Shown one piece after another: positions 9,534-18,120 of a stretch of 64,000 bases of DNA (positions within the stretch are counted from its first letter, which is position 1; each line of letters starts with the position of its first letter). The DNA comes from Natrinema sp. DC36. GTDB taxonomy: Archaea; Halobacteriota; Halobacteria; Halobacteriales; Natrialbaceae. A program made the translations under genes and the position numbers. Below the pieces are notes generated by a model, which saw nothing but the letters and a program-made list of their open reading frames with translations, had not been told where the DNA came from and searched no databases. The stretch lies in assembly GCF_020405225.1 (NCBI RefSeq), contig NZ_CP084473.1, positions 62,001-126,000 on the forward strand. Direction: 5' to 3'.

Positions 9534-10856
9534 TTAGCTATCGAGTCGCCGTATGGCCCAGAATGCACACACCACCATGAGAACTGCAGCACCAGCCGCA
9601 AGTGCAAATCCGATTCTGTATCCAGTCTCCGTGTAGACACGCGCTCCGTTGATCGTTTCCCCTGTCCAGAATGTATCGAGCATGGTCCCAAACAGTACCG
9701 GAAAGACTGCCGCACCGAACCAGCCTATCGAGTTTATCGCTCCAATGGCGGTCCCAGCGGCGGCCGGATCGAACCGCTCTTTGATAACGGTGAATGTAAG
9801 CGCCCCACTACCGCCCATAAACCGCACGGTGAAAAACAGCGCCCCGACTATGAGGAGGTTTACTGTCCCGAAAACAGCAAACGTCACCCAAACGAGAGTG
9901 ACGACTAGGACTGAACCGAGAACCAACGGCATACGCGTTTCCAACCGATCCGAGACAACTCCAAAGACTATCGGTCCGAACACCCAGCCGATCCCGGCAA
10001 CGAGAACATATGATGATGCAGAGGTGACAGTCAAACCATACGACTGGACGAGGTACGGGATTCCCCAGAGGCCGAAAATCGTGAAATCCACACCGATTCC
10101 ACAGAATAGAAACAGTCCAAGGAGCCAGGTCACGGGCGTCTGGAGGACGTGAAAGAGATTCGATTTGATGTCGGCAATACTCTGGGTGGGGGCAGGCGGG
10201 ACGCCATCGATTTGGGAAAGTCCGGCATCCATCGGGGTATTACGAACCGCGGTATACACAAGTATCGCGGTGAGAATCCCAGTAACCCCGATTCCAAATA
10301 TTGATTCGCGCCATCCGATTTGACTCACGGCGATCGCCAACGGAGTCGTTGCGAGTATTCCACCCAGAGCACCGACGGTGAGCGTCAGCCCGGACAACGT
10401 CGCAAATTCGTTCGCTCGAAACCAGTTCGCACAGAATCGGAGTACCGCCAGATACAGCACGCTCGCACCAAGTCCGATGAGCGCCCTCGCAGCGAGTGCA
10501 ACGGTATAAGTGGGACTGACAGCGAACACCATTGCCCCGACACTCATAACAAGTGTGCCATACACTGCCGTCTTTCGTGATCCGGCGTAATCAGTGATGA
10601 TTCCCGCGGGAAGTTGGAGCGCAGCATAGAGATAGAAGAACGACGAGTGCAGGAGCCCCAACTCAGTACCGGTCGTCTCGAACGTCCTTACGAGGACTTC
10701 CGCGAGCACGCCCATCGAGGTACGGTGGAGCCCAACGGAGAGAAATGCGAGAGACAGGGCGGCCCACCCCAACCACCGACGGTAGGATGGATCTGTCCAC
10801 ATCGCAGAGAGGTTCGATTGCACCTCCGAATGGTCAGAATCTGAATCCTCGCTCAT
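9534..10856 (-). CDS. MFS transporter
   Basis: 440 residues, about 12 membrane segments. The first loop carries LQLPAGIITDYAGSRKTAVY, the GxxxD-(R/K)-x-G-R/K-type motif between helices 2 and 3. A related motif, VFGVVSDRLETRMPLV, lies in the second half. Major facilitator superfamily, anion- or sugar-phosphate-type overall look; cargo unknown. Its start codon overlaps the stop of the thioesterase gene by ATGA, so the two are co-transcribed and translationally coupled. Confidence 0.88.
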   Translation of the reverse strand: MSEDSDSDHSEVQSNLSAMWTDPSYRRWLGWAALSLAFLSVGLHRTSMGVLAEVLVRTFETTGTELGLLHSSFFYLYAALQLPAGIITDYAGSRKTAVYGTLVMSVGAMVFAVSPTYTVALAARALIGLGASVLYLAVLRFCANWFRANEFATLSGLTLTVGALGGILATTPLAIAVSQIGWRESIFGIGVTGILTAILVYTAVRNTPMDAGLSQIDGVPPAPTQSIADIKSNLFHVLQTPVTWLLGLFLFCGIGVDFTIFGLWGIPYLVQSYGLTVTSASSYVLVAGIGWVFGPIVFGVVSDRLETRMPLVLGSVLVVTLVWVTFAVFGTVNLLIVGALFFTVRFMGGSGALTFTVIKERFDPAAAGTAIGAINSIGWFGAAVFPVLFGTMLDTFWTGETINGARVYTETGYRIGFALAAGAAVLMVVCAFWAIRRLDS

Positions 10857-11437
10857 CGGCCCCCAGCGGCTTCGCCTCGTAACGTCAGACAGACACTCTG
10901 GAGGTGGGCGACAAGTTCCCCGTCCGGTCCGGTGACATCACACGTGACCAGCCCCACGGTTCGTCCTGCATCCATGACTTGCCCCGTCGCAGTGAGCGGC
11001 TTCTCCCAGACGGGCCGCCGGAACTTGACGTCCAATTCGAGCGTCGTGAACGACTCATCGTCGCCGAGAGTGCTCCCATAGGCAGCACCCATCGCTAAAT
11101 CCCCGATATCACAGAGAACGCCACCGTGGAGCGTCCCCATCGGATTGGCGTGTTCCGGTCCAGGTTCGATAGTAACGACTGCTTCGCCGTCGCCAAACGA
11201 CTCCAACTGAAATCCGAGTAACTCTGCGATCGGTGGATTGGTCTCCAGCGGGTCCGAATCGGGTCCTGCCCCCTCATCGTTTCGGTCCGTATAGGCTTTG
11301 ATGGATTCTTGCATCTGTACATGATCCCTAGCGAGAGCCGCGAGCGTTTCCGCGACTGTCCCGTCTTTTTCTTCCAATTGCTCGGCCACGTCAATGGGTA
11401 GTTCTACTTCCAGGTTTCGGGTCGCCGGATCGTTCAT
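10853..11437 (-). CDS. PaaI-type hotdog thioesterase
   Basis: 194 residues. The C-terminal 130 form a hotdog-fold acyl-CoA thioesterase domain: EHANPMGTLHGGVLCDIGDL (N...HGG..D motif), TTLELDVKFRRPVWEKPLTA and AHLQSVCLTLRG. About 55 acidic residues precede it (ELPIDVAEQLEEKDGTVAET), reminiscent of a small coiled segment. Likely hydrolyses an aromatic or medium-chain acyl-CoA; with the overlapping MFS gene it may serve uptake or export of an organic acid. Divergent from the HTH_10 gene 115 bp away, a natural candidate regulator. Confidence 0.85.
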   Translation of the reverse strand: MNDPATRNLEVELPIDVAEQLEEKDGTVAETLAALARDHVQMQESIKAYTDRNDEGAGPDSDPLETNPPIAELLGFQLESFGDGEAVVTIEPGPEHANPMGTLHGGVLCDIGDLAMGAAYGSTLGDDESFTTLELDVKFRRPVWEKPLTATGQVMDAGRTVGLVTCDVTGPDGELVAHLQSVCLTLRGEAAGGR

Positions 11438-11551
11438 GCTACGCTGTCGGGCGGAGAAACACGTAATTCTATGTTTGCGTATACGTAACTATCCGGCAAA
11501 ATCCTCCACAAAGGCCCGAATAGATTTGTAGAGCCGAGACAGATACTGTAT

Positions 11552-12292
11552 ATGCGCGAATTTGTTTTCACAGCCAGATACGAACGAGGCGCTGATTCGC
11601 TCATGGACGTGTTCATCTCGTATCCAGAACTCGTCGGCCGTGCGCTCCGGATTGCCGGATCGAGTTCGGGACTCTGGCGCGTTGACCGGTTCGTCGGGCC
11701 GGAGGACGCGCTCAACGAAGTAGAGCGGGTGATGACGGATCACTCGGTATGCAACGAATGCCTCGGTGAGCATCCCGGTTGCACTATCGAGGGAGAGTAC
11801 GAAGTGGTCGCAGAGGAAAATGGAAGTCGGCTCATCTACGCGTATACGTCCGGCGGGAGATACTGCCACTCGATACCCTTCTTCACAACCCAAACCGTCG
11901 GGAACGGGGCGCTGTTCGATGCACGACGGCGCGAGAACGTGTACGAATGGCGAGTCCTACTCCCGGGTGAAACGAAGGGCGGTGAGATTTTCGACCAGCT
12001 ACAGGACGGGCTCCCGAAGGGCGTTAATATCTCGCTGAGCCAGGTCGGGTCTCCGTCGGCCTGGCCGAGGCCAGATCTCTCACAGATGAACCTCCCGTAC
12101 GACCAGCGCCAGGCCATCGAGGCAGCTGTTGAGTGCGGGTACTATGGAACGCCGCGAGAAGCATCGCTGGGTGACGTGGCTGCTGCACTAGATCTTCCGA
12201 AATCGACACTTCGGTACCGGCTCCGCAAAGCGGAAGAGTGGCTGACGAACACGGTATTTAGTGGAGCCACGCACGATACGGAGGAGGTATAA
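11552..12292 (+). CDS. HTH_10 (bacterio-opsin-activator-type) regulator
   Basis: 246 residues with the standard layout of haloarchaeal bat-like regulators. An N-terminal sensor-like beta domain begins MREFVFTARYERGADSLMDV and contains CNECLGEHPGC. The C-terminal HTH_10 reads LPYDQRQAIEAAVECGYYGT, PREASLGDVAAALDLPKST, LRYRLRKAEEWL. It probably binds DNA and controls the divergent thioesterase/MFS operon (inference from position). The two-Cys loop near residue 68 could be a redox or metal site. Confidence 0.85.
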   Translation: MREFVFTARYERGADSLMDVFISYPELVGRALRIAGSSSGLWRVDRFVGPEDALNEVERVMTDHSVCNECLGEHPGCTIEGEYEVVAEENGSRLIYAYTSGGRYCHSIPFFTTQTVGNGALFDARRRENVYEWRVLLPGETKGGEIFDQLQDGLPKGVNISLSQVGSPSAWPRPDLSQMNLPYDQRQAIEAAVECGYYGTPREASLGDVAAALDLPKSTLRYRLRKAEEWLTNTVFSGATHDTEEV

Positions 12293-12453
12293 TCCTGGGG
12301 GTCAGAGTCGATCTGTGTTGTAATTGTACGAATCGGTAGATGAAATATTCATACCTATCGATTCCTCTATCCCCTGTATTGACCATAACATCTCACTCTA
12401 TTATATTGAGTTCCGAACAGGCTTCAGCTAACGGCTTTATGAACTACTGATTC

Positions 12454-12813
12454 TCAGGAACACTCAAGTTGATCTGATCCGTGCCGTTCCATCCATATCT
12501 CTAGTCCTCGAAAAACTGGCGTGAGATCGTTTACCATTTCTGTTTCTTCGTATTCTACTCGTGGAGGAATTTCGTCGTACTGTGTGCGTTCAAGAAATCC
12601 AACTTCGACAAGTTCATCGAGTCGTCGAGAGAGTGTATTCGGCGAAAGTTCGAGCGAATCTTGGAGTTCGCCAAAACGGATCGACTGCTTGTCTGTAGTG
12701 ACAATTTCATTGAGAATTTCTAAGGTATGTGCCTTCCCAAGAAGTGAGAAGAGCGTACTCTCATCAACCCCTTCACCCCGTTTTGACCCTTGACTTCCTT
12801 TGCCCTCGCTCAT
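12454..12813 (-). CDS. HxlR-type winged-helix regulator
   Basis: 119 residues: LFSLLGKAHTLEILNEIVTT, IRFGELQDSLELSPNTLSRR, LDELVEVGFLERTQYDEIPP, RVEYEETEM, FRGLEIWMERH, the classic HxlR domain. A poly-charged N-terminal tail of about 18 residues precedes it. It is divergent from the dinucleotide-binding gene at 13032 with about 220 bp between, so it probably controls that gene. HxlR proteins often respond to quinones or aldehydes; the signal here is unknown. Confidence 0.85.
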   Translation of the reverse strand: MSEGKGSQGSKRGEGVDESTLFSLLGKAHTLEILNEIVTTDKQSIRFGELQDSLELSPNTLSRRLDELVEVGFLERTQYDEIPPRVEYEETEMVNDLTPVFRGLEIWMERHGSDQLECS

Positions 12814-13031
12814 AGCACCACTACGAAATTCGTAGTAATAGATGTTCCGGAGAGGAGTATCCTCAGTTGAGGATACTACAAGAGGAGCGAGCCACGTACT
12901 TCAGGTTTCAATTGAGACGGGTATGGATTGATAGGTTGATCCCTTCACTTCCACTCTCGGTAGTAGCAACCAGACTCCTAACTTGGTAGCTTTTCACGTC
13001 CCTACTCATAGGCTGGAACGGGAGACAATTG

Positions 13032-13820
13032 ATGAAAATCGGAATGATTGGCGCAGGGAATGTCGGGAGTACAGCCGCTCAGAACTTCGTTAAAGCAGGC
13101 CACGAGGTTATGATTAGCAATTCTCGAGGGCCAGAAACACTCATCGATCTCGTTGACGATTTGGGAAGCAACGCTCATGCGGGGACCGTCTCTGAAGCAG
13201 CCGATTTCGGCGAAGTCGTCATGGAGGCGATTCCGTTCAATGCATACAAATCCCTCCCTGCGGACACTCTCAGTGATAAGATCGTTATCAGTGCCTCAAA
13301 TTATTATCCGGGACGTGATGGACTAACCGACGTAGGGAAGACACATACGGACCTCATTGCGGATCATCTCGAAGACTCAAGAGTCATCAAGGCATTCAAT
13401 TCTATTTATTGGGAAAACCTCCGAGACGGACAACGGCTTGAGGCCGATCCGGATGATCGTTTTGCGATATTTATCGCTGGGGATGATGATGAGGCGAAAA
13501 GTGTAGTTTCGAGTCTTATCGAAGATATTGGATTCACTCCTGTGGATACAGGTCCACTTACTGAGGGAGGCCGTCACATAGAACCGGGTTCGCCGATCTA
13601 TACTGGCTCACTGACCGCGAGTGAGGCACGGACACGGTTAGCGGCACTCAAAGCGACTGTGGCTGCATATGAAAACGGCTATTACAGCCCTTCGCAGGAA
13701 GTCACAATCCAAGAACTAGCTAATGAATTAGACATGAGTGAAGAGTTTCTCTCAGAACATCTTCGTCGGGGGACAGAACAACTCATCAGTCAATATCTTA
13801 AGTCATTCCCCTTTAGTTAA
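13032..13820 (+). CDS. F420H2:NADP-reductase-like Rossmann protein with C-terminal HTH_10-like tail
   Basis: 262 residues. The N-terminal Rossmann domain starts MKIGMIGAGNVGSTAAQNFV (GxGxxG) and continues MISNSRGPETLIDLVDDLG, VVMEAIPFNAYKSLP, VIKAFNSIYWENL: the NADP-dependent F420-oxidoreductase-like fold, usually about 200-210 residues. The extra C-terminus, about residues 205-255, reads KATVAAYENGYYSPSQEVTI, QELANELDMSEEFLSEHLRR, GTEQLISQYL, which matches the HTH_10 module. This would be an enzyme-regulator fusion, perhaps a redox-sensing transcription factor. The ATG at 13032 follows a TTG; either gives the same protein less one residue. Confidence 0.75.
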   Translation: MKIGMIGAGNVGSTAAQNFVKAGHEVMISNSRGPETLIDLVDDLGSNAHAGTVSEAADFGEVVMEAIPFNAYKSLPADTLSDKIVISASNYYPGRDGLTDVGKTHTDLIADHLEDSRVIKAFNSIYWENLRDGQRLEADPDDRFAIFIAGDDDEAKSVVSSLIEDIGFTPVDTGPLTEGGRHIEPGSPIYTGSLTASEARTRLAALKATVAAYENGYYSPSQEVTIQELANELDMSEEFLSEHLRRGTEQLISQYLKSFPFS

Positions 13821-13852
13821 GACTCACAAGCTCTAGGGTTGAAGTCTATGCC

Positions 13853-13966
13853 GTCATGGGACTCACCAGAGCCGAACTAGCCAATGAACTGAATATGAGT
13901 GAATAGTCAATACCATAATATCTTTGTCAAGAAACGGAGCAACTCATCAATCGATATCTTGATTGA
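13853..13966 (+). pseudogene. second, decayed copy of the HTH_10 tail
   Basis: Downstream of the fusion gene the sequence reads TRAELANELNMSE-stop, then a frameshifted stretch, then ETEQLINRYLD-stop. It parallels IQELANELDMSEEF and GTEQLISQYL of the gene. Either a partial tandem duplication or the remains of a second paralog. Confidence 0.6.
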
Positions 13967-14053
13967 GGATCCATTTCTAGTTACTAATAAGTAATTACTA
14001 TCAAAATTTAATAATTGTCAGACAGGTGAATGGCTACTCCGGTAACGCTTTCA

Positions 14054-14093
14054 CCTGTACGTAACGTGATTTTCGCGCGACTTTCTGAATAAA
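14054..14093. repeat. 40-bp dispersed repeat, copy A (partner 57437-57476)
   Basis: Begins CCTGTACGTAACGTGATTTT, continues CGCGCGACTTTCTGAATAAA; differs from copy B at two positions. A partial third copy of the last 15 bases is at 22225. In copies A and C a leader element follows about 70 bp later. Confidence 0.8.
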
Positions 14094-14146
14094 AAAAACT
14101 GTACAACTATCTACTGTAACGGAGCCGCTCGAGCGCTCCCTCGAGT

Positions 14147-14177
14147 GTATTTACCTTCCCCTAAAGTGGTGAGGGGC
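14147..14177 (+). promoter_or_regulatory. leader element 2, upstream of the ArdC-like gene
   Basis: GTATTTACCTTCCCCTAAAG then TGGTGAGGGGC; the T-rich box lies about 60 bp before ATG 14210. Confidence 0.5.
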
Positions 14178-14209
14178 GTTCCAGAAAGGAGCGTCCGTCG
14201 TCAAGAACG

Positions 14210-15148
14210 ATGACTACGAGCGACTGTAGACAGGTGTCCTTCGATGATTCAGACACCAGACGTGACGAGATGCACAGTACAATGGAAGCCTGGGTCGACA
14301 ATCTCGTCGACGAGGTTGATGAAGCAGTCTCGAGTGAGCAGTTCGAAGAGTGGCTCGATGTCCAGAGTCACTTCCACGACTACTTCTACCGGAATACGTT
14401 GCTAATCACTCGTCAGTGTCTGGACGCGACTCGCGTCGCCGGTTATCGGACGTGGCAAAACGAATTCGACCGGCATGTGAAAGAGGGCGAGAGCGCGATC
14501 TGGATCTGGGCGCCGATCATCGCAAAGCAGTGCCCCGAGTGTGAAAACTCACCGTCGTATCACGATCGAAGTGACTGTGAATATGACGAGACGTCACCAA
14601 AAGAGTGGTCGAAAGGACTTGTCGGCTTTCGGCCAGCGCCAGTCTTCGATATTTCACAAACCGAAGGGGAGCCACTGCCCGAACTCGAGACCGAGGCGAC
14701 CGGGGAGGCCGGCAAACTGGTGCCAGCGCTTCTCGAGGGGGCTTCAATACTTGAAGTGGAAGTCGAGATTGTTTCTCCAGTAGAATGGCCTCACGGAGAT
14801 GCCAGAGGAGTGTGTCAGTACCGCTCTCCTGCGGAGCGACCACTAATCGAGGTCCGCGATCGTGAGAACAGCGCCGACCTTGCCGTAACGACCGTCCACG
14901 AATACGCCCACGCACTCTTGCACAGTGATATCGACGACAAGACCGAACGCTCGAAACGCGAGCTCGAGGCCGAAGCCGTCGGGTACATTGTCGGTCGGTA
15001 TTTCGGGCTGGACACGAGTGGGTCGGCGTTCTACCTCGCTGCATGGGAGAGCGAAGAGTCGGCGGCCATCCTCGATCGACTCGAGCGGATCAGTTCGACC
15101 GCTGCGGAGATTATCGATGTCGTCGACGAGGTGATTACAGATGAGTGA
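14210..15148 (+). CDS. ArdC-like antirestriction/M78-type metallopeptidase
   Basis: 312 residues. The N-terminal ArdC-like ssDNA-binding region reads EQFEEWLDVQSHFHDYFYRN, TLLITRQC, GYRTWQNEFDRHVKEGESAI, WIWAPI. It is followed by a haloarchaeal insert with four Cys/His (CPECENSPSYHDRSDC). The C-terminal peptidase has VTTVHEYAHALLHS (HExxH-like HEYAH metal site) and KRELEAEAVGYIVGRYFG (third ligand). ArdC proteins protect incoming plasmid DNA; the peptidase half resembles ImmA/IrrE. It overlaps the next gene by 8 bases. A relic of a second ardC 5' end lies at about 48165. Confidence 0.85.
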   Translation: MTTSDCRQVSFDDSDTRRDEMHSTMEAWVDNLVDEVDEAVSSEQFEEWLDVQSHFHDYFYRNTLLITRQCLDATRVAGYRTWQNEFDRHVKEGESAIWIWAPIIAKQCPECENSPSYHDRSDCEYDETSPKEWSKGLVGFRPAPVFDISQTEGEPLPELETEATGEAGKLVPALLEGASILEVEVEIVSPVEWPHGDARGVCQYRSPAERPLIEVRDRENSADLAVTTVHEYAHALLHSDIDDKTERSKRELEAEAVGYIVGRYFGLDTSGSAFYLAAWESEESAAILDRLERISSTAAEIIDVVDEVITDE

Positions 15149-15353
15149 TCGGGACCTCCTCTTCGAGATCGTCGACGCGCTCGAAACAGAGGGACTCGGT
15201 CGTGACGAGTACCAACTCTACCGGGTGATCGATGTCGAAGCCCTCGATCAACTCGTGGACTCAGCGAACGATGATCTTGAGGTTAGCTTCTCGGTCGGAG
15301 AGTTTCGTGTCCTCGTCACGCAGTCCGATGTACGGATCCTCACCAGTCCGTAG
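15141..15353 (+). CDS. HalOD1-like output-domain protein (70 aa)
   Basis: MSDRDLLFEIVDALETEGLG then VIDVEALDQLVDSANDDLEV and SFSVGEFRVLVTQSDVRIL. This matches the stand-alone haloarchaeal output domain (HalOD1): a helical N-half and a beta-hairpin C-half, often fused to receivers. Translationally coupled to the ArdC-like gene (8-base overlap). Probable adaptor or regulator; role unknown. Confidence 0.65.
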   Translation: MSDRDLLFEIVDALETEGLGRDEYQLYRVIDVEALDQLVDSANDDLEVSFSVGEFRVLVTQSDVRILTSP

Positions 15354-15496
15354 ATTAGCTCTGTTTACATTCTTATTCTTTGATGGTTTACACACTACCA
15401 ATCGTTCAGTACAGGTGAAGCACACAGCAGTCCGTACAGGCTACAGAGATACTATATGGGACAAAGTTTATTCCCCATGAAGAAGAAGTCAACTAT

Positions 15497-15937
15497 ATGA
15501 ACTATTCACCAATATCTCGCCGACATATGGTTGCTGCACTTGGTCTTTCATTACTTGCAGGCTGTACAGATGCTGTTTCACTCAAGTCAGACAGTGAAAC
15601 AGGCATCCCGTTAGGAAGCCTTTTCGTACATAACCCAAGTGAAGAATCACAATCAGTACAACTGCAACTCAAACGTGCGAACGAAATTGTCTACGAAGGG
15701 ACCGTAGAAGCAGCGGAGGGATACGAAATCATTGACCCATCGTGGTCAACGGAACCAGCCGAGTATACCCTACTGTATGCTACTGACGAATCAATTGGAA
15801 GTGCTTCAATTCCCGCAGATTTTGAAGGCAAAGTGGATTCAGCAGACTGCTACCACGCACTGTTCAACTTCCACGGCCCGCTGGAACCACAAGTTGAATT
15901 ATGGGATTCTGATGAGTTTGATGAGGGGGCCTGTTAA
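15497..15937 (+). CDS. Tat-type lipoprotein, unknown function (146 aa)
   Basis: N-terminus MNYSPISRRHMVAALGLSLL AGC: arginine pair at 8-9 and lipobox LLAGC, so a membrane-anchored exported lipoprotein. The remaining 120 residues look like a single beta-sandwich (IPLGSLFVHNPSEESQSVQL, VYEGTVEAAEGYEII), probably Ig-like, with two late cysteines. Monocistronic; preceded by a GTTCAGTACAG-type repeat at 15402. Confidence 0.75.
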   Translation: MNYSPISRRHMVAALGLSLLAGCTDAVSLKSDSETGIPLGSLFVHNPSEESQSVQLQLKRANEIVYEGTVEAAEGYEIIDPSWSTEPAEYTLLYATDESIGSASIPADFEGKVDSADCYHALFNFHGPLEPQVELWDSDEFDEGAC

Positions 15938-16186
15938 TCAATGCACGGTTCGATATGTGATTTGTAGAGCTTGAATATTTCTTTCAGATAATATCTAACT
16001 GAACGACACGGTCAGTACGCACACGTAGTTGCCGTTCAGTACAGGAGAGAGCGTTACTAGCAGGCCTATCTATCTATATGCTAACGGCTAAGGATTGCGT
16101 GCAGCATACAGAGAATGAGTCTAGCACGGTGAGAGCTATCTGTTCAAAAGTGTATAGATGAGTAATCCTCAGAACCATCGGTTTCA

Positions 16187-16318
16187 TCAGAATGCCATGA
16201 TATAAAACATAGCTATTAAAGCAAGAAAGAAGAGAAGTATTATGACTATTACCCAAGGGCTATCCGAACCCTTACTCGACCCGTCGAGAGGAATAACTGG
16301 CCCGCCACCTCCGTCCAT
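16187..16318 (-). CDS. small membrane protein (43 aa)
   Basis: ATG 16318 reads MDGGGGPVIPLDGSSKGSDS then a single hydrophobic helix PWVIVIILLFFLALIAMFYI and MAF-stop. A Gly/Ser-rich soluble tail with one helix is a recurring haloarchaeal small-protein design. The 250 bases up to 16550 and the 250 before 16187 hold no other readable gene. Confidence 0.5.
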   Translation of the reverse strand: MDGGGGPVIPLDGSSKGSDSPWVIVIILLFFLALIAMFYIMAF

Positions 16319-16549
16319 ACGAAAATGATATCTGGGTTTCACTAATATGTTTCGGTTATTTCATCCTGTTACGTCCGGGGGAAATACTATAGAGGGGGTA
16401 CTCTTTACGGAAGATATGCATGGTGTATCTTGTACAATGCTACGACCATAATTTGAAACTAGTAGGATTTTTATCGTTCAGTTGGTAGCTGTAGTGTACA
16501 GTTGTTCCGAAGGTGGGAAGATTCAAACAATATGATTTAACCGAACAGA

Positions 16550-16945
16550 TCAATCCAGTTCTGTAGTCTCTCGCGGATCAAACGGGACAGCCGCTTCTAA
16601 TTCTTTGTCGGTCGCTTCGTACTGTTTTGCGTTCCCCTGGCATCCTGATCAAATCGTAGTCGGCCATCTTGTCGAGATAGTTCCAGGCCTGCCGCCACGA
16701 GACCGGGTCATGCTCTCGCCCCTCGAAGATCGCACCCTTGTGCTTCCAGTAAGCTTGTTTCATCTCGGTTCCGGAAACCGGCCCGATCGTGCGGACGATC
16801 TCGTATAGCCGTTGATGGGGCAGCGATAGCGATCGCAGGTTGTCCTTTCGGATCGTCTGCATCGCGTGCTCGAACGCGTCCGCGACGTCCTCGTCGAAAA
16901 AGTGGTCATAACCTCGATCGACGGCCAACTCCGCAGCAGAGAGTC
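16550..16945 (-). pseudogene. C-terminal fragment of an Orc1/Cdc6-like AAA+ protein
   Basis: Minus-strand text SAAELAVDRGYDHFFDEDVA then DAFEHAMQTIRKDNLRSLSL and a winged-helix-like PHQRLYEIVRTIGPVSGTEM resembles the lid/winged-helix end of Orc1/Cdc6-type ATPases. A stop lies just before SAAELA, so the ATPase core is gone. Near the 3' end the frame must shift at a GGGG run to give KQYEATDKELEAAVPFDPRE-TTELD-stop at 16550. Both ends are broken. An unrelated winged-helix AAA ATPase is the alternative. Confidence 0.5.
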
Positions 16946-16973
16946 AAGAGGGCCCAGGACAAACTACTCGAAG

Positions 16974-17189
16974 ATGACTGACTCAGACGGCGACTCCAGC
17001 GTTCGGATCTACGAGTGTGCATCGCCTGACGACTGCGACTTCACAGCCGGCGGTACAGCCGAACTCCTCGAGCACGTCAACACCGAACACGCCGGAGAGT
17101 ATCAACAGGAGGACTGGCCGGCGACCGACATCGCCCAGGAAAAACGGGATCTGGACGAGGACGACAGCGACGAATCGGCCGACGAGTAA
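16974..17189 (+). CDS. small C2H2-like zinc-finger protein (71 aa)
   Basis: ATG 16974 gives MTDSDGDSSVRIYECASPDD then CDFTAGGTAELLEHVNTEHA: Cys...Cys...His...His spacing of a degenerate C2H2 finger, followed by a strongly acidic tail (KRDLDEDDSDESADE). Typical of small haloarchaeal plasmid zinc-finger proteins. From 17190 to 17565 nothing is convincing, apart from a short hairpin (GGTAACA TCGT TGTTACC) near 17217. Confidence 0.6.
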   Translation: MTDSDGDSSVRIYECASPDDCDFTAGGTAELLEHVNTEHAGEYQQEDWPATDIAQEKRDLDEDDSDESADE

Positions 17190-17565
17190 ACGAGTCTTCT
17201 CTTCCGTTCATCTGCCGGTAACATCGTTGTTACCAACATATACAGCCAGTAGAGTTATTCAAAAACAGACTCGAGATGATGATGACGAGGGGAAGGATTT
17301 AGTCGTTGCCCGACAGAATCCGCCCGACCCGAGACATACGATCCCTCGTCTTCCGAGATCGAATCACGTTCCGACGCGAAGCCAATAGCCATATTGTCAA
17401 GCACATCGGTCTCGGACCCACCCAAGTCGATAGCCATTGATATTGGATGGGGGCTCAACGCTGGCCTCTGGCTGGCGTTTTCTCGAGAAGGTGACCACTG
17501 TAGACCATCGTTCTCTATTGATCCACAATAGTCGAGCTACGTTCAAGAGTACTCACCCAGAAGCT

Positions 17566-17658
17566 ATGGATATGAGTTCACAACTCGGTGGCTGGATATG
17601 GATCACAGGCACAGCTGTACTCCTGTTCTTCGTTGTAATCCCGCACTTCCCAGTATAG
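17566..17658 (+). CDS. membrane micropeptide (30 aa)
   Basis: MDMSSQLGGWIWITGTAVLL then FFVVIPHFPV-stop: one hydrophobic helix. Too short for a firm call. Confidence 0.35.
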   Translation: MDMSSQLGGWIWITGTAVLLFFVVIPHFPV

Positions 17659-17701
17659 TAGGTCCTGATCTTTATCATGGAAGCCGCGGCCAACGCCGGC
17701 G

Positions 17702-18091
17702 ATGTCTCTCACCGATCGACAGGAGGGTCTCCTGATCGCCATCGCACTGACCGAGTTCTCAGTCCACTACGAGCAAGCCGATCCCGAGCTCGCCGAGCAC
17801 GCCTGGCAACTCGCAGCGAGCCGCCTCGTCGATCACGATGTCGGGCCCGCCGAGGCGTCGACGCACTCGAGATCGGATAGCTACCGCTCGGCGTTTGATC
17901 GCCTCAAGAAACCTCAAAAGGCCGCCCGGATGGGCGCAGGGGGATGGCCGCCGGGCGGAATAGGGACAAGGTCCAGTGGGTTGGGTGCTGATTGGATCGT
18001 GTCGCGCGGTGGGAACGCGACAATGAATATGTTCGTCCTATCCTATATCAACCCCGCTCTGATTCCAAGTGTGTTGGAATCGCCCTACTGA
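17702..18091 (+). CDS. hypothetical protein, N-terminal helical domain
   Basis: Starts MSLTDRQEGLLIAIALTEFS then VHYEQADPELAEHAWQLAAS, an acidic amphipathic helical region that reads as a genuine haloarchaeal protein up to about residue 60. After that the frame enters the duplicated block (KKPQKAARMGAGGWPPGG and on to 18091), which is arginine- and glycine-rich and less protein-like. The original 3' end may have been lost when the block inserted. No function known. Confidence 0.45.
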   Translation: MSLTDRQEGLLIAIALTEFSVHYEQADPELAEHAWQLAASRLVDHDVGPAEASTHSRSDSYRSAFDRLKKPQKAARMGAGGWPPGGIGTRSSGLGADWIVSRGGNATMNMFVLSYINPALIPSVLESPY

Positions 18092-18120
18092 CCCATTCAT
18101 GTCCCGCTGAGATTGGGTGG

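Noticed and set aside
17255-17458. 67-codon minus-strand frame between small genes
   Set aside because: Starts plausibly (MAIDLGGSETDVLDNMAIGF) but drifts to Ser/Arg/His-rich text; no support.
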